A stretch of 64,000 bases of DNA, taken from NCBI RefSeq assembly GCF_900107755.1, contig NZ_FNQR01000003.1:186001-250000 (forward strand), written 5' to 3'. Position numbers and translations under genes: made by a program. Positions within the stretch are counted from its first letter, which is position 1. Each line of letters opens with the position of its first letter. The DNA is from Thalassobacillus cyri. GTDB taxonomy: Bacteria > Bacillota > Bacilli > Bacillales > Halobacillaceae. Shown here piece by piece: positions 61,008-64,000 of the stretch. The notes under the pieces were generated by a model, which did no database searches, was not told the origin of the DNA, and saw nothing but the letters and a program-made list of their open reading frames with translations.

Positions 61008-62477
61008 ATGAACGAAAAACAGATGTACATTAATGGCCATTGGCTATCTGCCGAAAGTGGTCAAACAAGAACGATCATCAATCCATTCAACCAGGAAGTA
61101 ATCGCTGAAGTAGCAGAGGGAAACGAAAAGGATACGCAATCCGCCATCGAAGCTGCCAGAAAAGCCTTCGACAAGGGAGAATGGCGCCATACTCCCGCTG
61201 TAGAAAGGGGAAAAATGGTATTGAAAATTGCAGAGCTGATAGAACGCGACAAACAAGAATTGGCAGAGCTTGAAACCCTCGATACCGGCAAAACGTTTAC
61301 AGAAAGCATGGCTGACATAGAAGATATCGCTGAAGTCTTTCGTTACTATGGCGGTCTCGCGGATAAAGACGGCGGGGAAGTCATCGAGTCACCTATTCCG
61401 GATTCAAGAAGTAAAGTCGTCCGTGAACCTGTCGGTGTTTGTGGCCAGATCACACCATGGAATTATCCTTTATTACAGGCAGCCTGGAAGATAGCTCCAG
61501 CATTAGCGGCAGGCAATACACTGATCATCAAACCTAGTGAGATTACTCCCTTAACAACCATAAAGGTGACAAAATTAATGGAAGAAGCCGGTGTTCCAGC
61601 TGGAGTCGTCAATCTGGTTTTGGGCAACGGAGCTAAGACAGGACAAGTGTTGGCTGAAAGTCATTTGGTTGATCTCATCTCCTTTACCGGTGGAATTGAA
61701 ACAGGTCGCAAAGTCATGACAGCCGCCTCCGCCAACTTTAAGAAAATCGCCCTGGAGCTTGGAGGTAAAAACCCTAATATAGTTTTTGATGATGCTGATT
61801 TCGAAACGGCAGTCGACCAGGCTATGAATGCAATATTTTTCCACGCGGGACAAGTATGTTCTGCCGGTGCCCGATTATTAGTACAAAAAAATATTCACGA
61901 TGACTTTGTCACTGCCCTGGTTGAACGTACGAAACAAATCAAGTTAGGCAGTGGGTTTGAAGATACAACCCAATCCGGACCGTTAATTTCTGCGGAACAT
62001 CGCGAAAAAGTAGAAAACTATGTCAGGATCGGTATCAATGAAGGAGCGGAGCTGGCAATCGGCGGGAAACGCCCTGAAGGTGAAGGTCTACAGCAAGGTT
62101 TCTTTTTTGAACCAACCATCTTTACCAACTGTAATACTTCCATGCGCATTGTGCAGGAAGAAACGTTCGGTCCCATCTTGACAATTGAACGCTTTGAAAC
62201 AGAAAAGCAGGCAATCCAATTGGCCAACGACTCCAAGTATGGACTGGCCGGGGCTATATGGACAAAGGAAATTCGAAAAGCAGAAAGAGTATCAAGTGAA
62301 CTGCGAATGGGAACCGTCTGGATCAATGACTTCCACCCTTATTTCGCCCAGGCCCCATGGGGAGGGTATAAATCATCCGGAATCGGCAGAGAACTCGGAA
62401 AGCTGGGACTAGAAGAATATACCGAAGTGAAACATGTTTTTGAAAATACCAATCCAAAGCCTCTTCATTGGTTCTAA
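61008..62477 (+). CDS. Betaine-aldehyde dehydrogenase-like enzyme (GbsA/BetB group)
   Basis: A 489-residue aldehyde dehydrogenase. Active-site Glu in LELGGKNPNIV, catalytic Cys in FFHAGQVCSAGAR, and the FVN/IND-type C-terminus WINDFHPYFAQAPWGGYKSS is the mark of betaine-aldehyde dehydrogenases, which make glycine betaine. AGGAGG before the ATG. It could therefore serve osmoprotection (two BCCT carriers nearby) or oxidise an aldehyde from the amidohydrolase/Rieske operon it belongs to. No choline oxidising gene is in the window. Confidence 0.85.
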   Translation: MNEKQMYINGHWLSAESGQTRTIINPFNQEVIAEVAEGNEKDTQSAIEAARKAFDKGEWRHTPAVERGKMVLKIAELIERDKQELAELETLDTGKTFTESMADIEDIAEVFRYYGGLADKDGGEVIESPIPDSRSKVVREPVGVCGQITPWNYPLLQAAWKIAPALAAGNTLIIKPSEITPLTTIKVTKLMEEAGVPAGVVNLVLGNGAKTGQVLAESHLVDLISFTGGIETGRKVMTAASANFKKIALELGGKNPNIVFDDADFETAVDQAMNAIFFHAGQVCSAGARLLVQKNIHDDFVTALVERTKQIKLGSGFEDTTQSGPLISAEHREKVENYVRIGINEGAELAIGGKRPEGEGLQQGFFFEPTIFTNCNTSMRIVQEETFGPILTIERFETEKQAIQLANDSKYGLAGAIWTKEIRKAERVSSELRMGTVWINDFHPYFAQAPWGGYKSSGIGRELGKLGLEEYTEVKHVFENTNPKPLHWF

Positions 62478-62512
62478 TTGGTTTTATCAGAAAAAAGAAT
62501 GGACGCATCCTC

Positions 62513-62556
62513 AGCTTGTAGAGAAACCTCTTGGTTTTTCTGCAAGCTTATTTTAT
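62513..62556 (+). terminator. Hairpin terminator derived from an IS1182-type end
   Basis: AGCTTGTAGAGAAACC (62513-62528) pairs with GGTTTTTCTGCAAGCT (62533-62548) around TCTT, then TATTTTATA. The left 18 bases TCAGCTTGTAGAGAAACC are identical to the right end of the IS relic at 24.7 kb. Confidence 0.7.
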
Positions 62557-62691
62557 ATAGCTTTACTATTGATCTCGTATACTTTCAAAAACTTCCGAAT
62601 AGAATGATATTTATCTTGCATCTCCATTGCCCGAAGCGGGTTACGTCGCTATAATGAATATATTATTCTTTTTTCGAAGGAGGAACTTGGT

Positions 62692-63600
62692 TTGCCTATT
62701 AATATCCCGAAAGACTTGCCAGCAGGAGAAATTCTTTCAGAAGAAAATATTTTTACGATGGACGAAGAACGGGCGAAAACCCAGGATATCCGTCCTTTGA
62801 ATATACTAATCCTGAATCTGATGCCAGAAAAAGAGCGGACAGAAACCCAACTGCTAAGATTGCTCAGTAACTCTCCACTTCAGGTAAATGTCGAGTTTTT
62901 ACATACTGCTACGTATGAATCAAAAAATGTGAGCAAGTCTCACCTTCAGCAGTTTTATAAAAGCTTCAAAGATATCAAACACCAGCGTTTTGACGGCATG
63001 ATTGTGACCGGTGCGCCGATTGAGCAACTGCCATTCGAAGAGGTGGTGTACTGGGAAGAACTTACGGAGATTATGGAATGGACGAAAGACCACGTCACTT
63101 CCGTCATGCATATTTGCTGGGGTGCCCAAGCGGCGCTTTATCACCATTACGACATTGGTAAATATGATTTGCCAAAGAAATTGACAGGCGTCTTCAAGCA
63201 CCGCTTGCTGCAGGACAATATTAAGCTTGCCCGAGGGAGTGATGATGAATTTGTGGTTCCTCATTCCCGTTATACCAGTGTTTCCGAGGAAGAAATCCTG
63301 GCACACGATGACCTGATCCTTTTATCTTCTTCCGAGGAAGCCGGTCCGTGTACCATTCTTTCTAAGGATCAGAAACACGTGATGATCACCGGCCACATCG
63401 AGTATGACGCCGAAACACTGGCAGACGAATACCACAGGGATACAAATAGAGGACTCGAGCCTCATGTACCAGTTGATTATTTCCCCGACAATGACCCGGA
63501 GCAGAAGCCATTGAACCGTTGGCGTTCCCATGCTTATTTGATGTTCTATAACTGGCTGAATTACTATGTATATCAGGAGACGCCATTCACCTGGAAATAA
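62692..63600 (+). CDS. metA: Homoserine O-acetyltransferase MetA (MetAA type)
   Basis: A 302-residue homoserine transacylase. The nucleophile is Cys142 ([11 protein letters not shown]), with His235 and Glu237 in [12 protein letters not shown]. Residue 111 is Glu (TGAPIEQL), the position that in Bacillus cereus MetA selects acetyl-CoA; the E. coli succinyl enzyme has Gly here. It is the first step of methionine synthesis. TTG start with GGAGGAA seven bases upstream. No S box is visible ahead of it, unlike metT at 44648. Confidence 0.92.
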   Translation: MPINIPKDLPAGEILSEENIFTMDEERAKTQDIRPLNILILNLMPEKERTETQLLRLLSNSPLQVNVEFLHTATYESKNVSKSHLQQFYKSFKDIKHQRFDGMIVTGAPIEQLPFEEVVYWEELTEIMEWTKDHVTSVMHICWGAQAALYHHYDIGKYDLPKKLTGVFKHRLLQDNIKLARGSDDEFVVPHSRYTSVSEEEILAHDDLILLSSSEEAGPCTILSKDQKHVMITGHIEYDAETLADEYHRDTNRGLEPHVPVDYFPDNDPEQKPLNRWRSHAYLMFYNWLNYYVYQETPFTWK

Positions 63601-63690
63601 AAGATAAAATTTTCAAAAAATAGGTGGACGGCGCAGCAGAAATATATTATTATAAATATACAGATTTGAGTTTCCTAAAAACCGAATAAA
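63601..63690 (+). promoter_or_regulatory. Likely promoter region of the Mn2+ riboswitch transcript
   Basis: A short AT-rich stretch with TATATTATTATAAATATACAG-type sequence (seen as TATTATTATAAATATA near 63645-63660) between metA and the aptamer. No gene. Promoter boxes are not certain. Confidence 0.35.
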
Positions 63691-63691
63691 A

Positions 63692-63787
63692 CTCCAAAGG
63701 GGAGTAGCTGACAGTTATGTCGCCAATACGTGATCCATGATCACCGGCTTAACTGGCAACATTACGTTGTTTGCGAGACCTTTGCCA
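63692..63787 (+). promoter_or_regulatory. yybP-ykoY (Mn2+) riboswitch
   Basis: Conserved segments CCAAAGGGGAGTAGCTGAC, ATCACCGGCTTAACTGGCAA, CATTACG and GCGAGACCTTTGCC are in the order of the yybP-ykoY aptamer, and CAAAGG pairs with CCTTTG at the ends. Mn2+ binding should relieve the terminator that follows and switch on a Mn2+ exporter-type gene. Confidence 0.92.
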
Positions 63788-63818
63788 AAATGGTAAAGGT
63801 ATATCAATGAACTTCACA

Positions 63819-63852
63819 AAACCTTTACCACATTGCTGGTAAAGGTTTTTTT
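63819..63852 (+). terminator. Riboswitch terminator
   Basis: AAACCTTTACCA pairs with TGGTAAAGGTTT around CATTGC and runs into seven Ts. The TGGTAAAGGT at 63791-63800 repeats the right arm and can pair with the left one as antiterminator. Confidence 0.88.
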
Positions 63853-63967
63853 ATGCCTATAAGGAGGAGAACAGCATCTAATCATTTATGTCTATCATCT
63901 CAGAAACACGGGTAACGAAAGTAAAACGCCACTTATATCAACCTTAACTCAAGGAGGTAACTTGCAA

Positions 63968-64000
63968 ATGATTACGAAAGTGTTAAGTAAGCTGAAGGTC
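63968..64000 (+). CDS. Gene start cut by window end, under Mn2+ riboswitch control
   Basis: ATG at 63968, ten bases after AAGGAGGT, opens the frame MITKVLSKLKV and runs off the window. A TTG six bases earlier is in the same frame. The riboswitch upstream predicts a metal exporter (TerC-, P-type ATPase- or MntP-like), but eleven residues do not allow a call. Confidence 0.5.
   Translation, partial: MITKVLSKLKV

Noticed and set aside
62478-62691. SAM riboswitch in front of metA
   Set aside because: None of the conserved S-box segments is present; only a hairpin terminator and a plain promoter-like region are seen.

Overview
The window looks like chromosomal DNA of a moderately halophilic, low-GC Gram-positive bacterium of the family Bacillaceae (Halobacillus/Virgibacillus-like). 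The reasons are Bacillus-type GGAGG ribosome sites with frequent TTG/GTG starts, Firmicutes riboswitches (lysine, SAM-I, yybP-ykoY), an RsbR paralogue, a YumC-type ferredoxin reductase, and many compatible-solute and ion transporters (two BCCT carriers, GbsA-like betaine-aldehyde dehydrogenase, NhaC-family carrier, SSS symporter, K+ channel). Genus is inference; there is no rRNA or tRNA gene in the window.

Layout. (1) 1-6352: a cut coiled-coil gene, then a minus-strand five-gene acyl-CoA operon (LCAD-type dehydrogenase, racemase-type CaiB protein, thiolase, SDR, acyl-CoA ligase) that looks built for alpha-methyl-branched acyl-CoAs. (2) 6682-32163: a large aromatic-acid catabolic island: paaI, paaK, an SDR, a Liv-type ABC importer (livK-H-M-G-F), an eleven-gene minus-strand operon paaA-paaD-paaB-paaC-zinc ribbon-paaH-paaH C-terminal half-paaJ-aldehyde dehydrogenase-enoyl-CoA hydratase-benzoate-CoA ligase type enzyme, an IS1182-type relic, a second minus-strand operon (hydratase copy 2, GctAB-like CoA-transferase, thioesterase, paaX, paaF-like hydratase, MBL hydrolase), and a divergent ferredoxin reductase-ferredoxin pair. 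(3) 32288-44522: mixed housekeeping and small-protein genes, including VanW, TetR, lysine riboswitch-dapA, a SET protein, an MFS carrier and AraC regulator, and small membrane/lipoproteins. (4) 44648-57156: ion and osmolyte transport, with an S-box controlled NhaC-type carrier (MetT candidate), K+ channel, two BCCT carriers, SSS symporter, alpha-glucosidase and RsbR-like protein. (5) 57414-64000: a plus-strand operon of amidohydrolase, Rieske ferredoxin, ferredoxin reductase 2, split chromate transporter and betaine-aldehyde dehydrogenase, then metA and a yybP-ykoY riboswitch in front of a gene cut by the window end.

How the genes work together. Phenylacetate, probably taken up by the Liv-type importer, is activated by PaaK; PaaABC(D) epoxidises the ring; ring opening, aldehyde oxidation, hydration, dehydrogenation and thiolysis follow. 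Proteins that are fused in the Escherichia coli pathway (PaaD, PaaH, PaaZ, PaaE) are all encoded here as separate genes. The paaA operon, the hydratase/paaX operon and the ferredoxin reductase-ferredoxin operon carry promoters with the same spacing and the same downstream element ACGAAAR-N9-CATAAT, which suggests one regulon and that the ferredoxin pair is the electron donor replacing PaaE.
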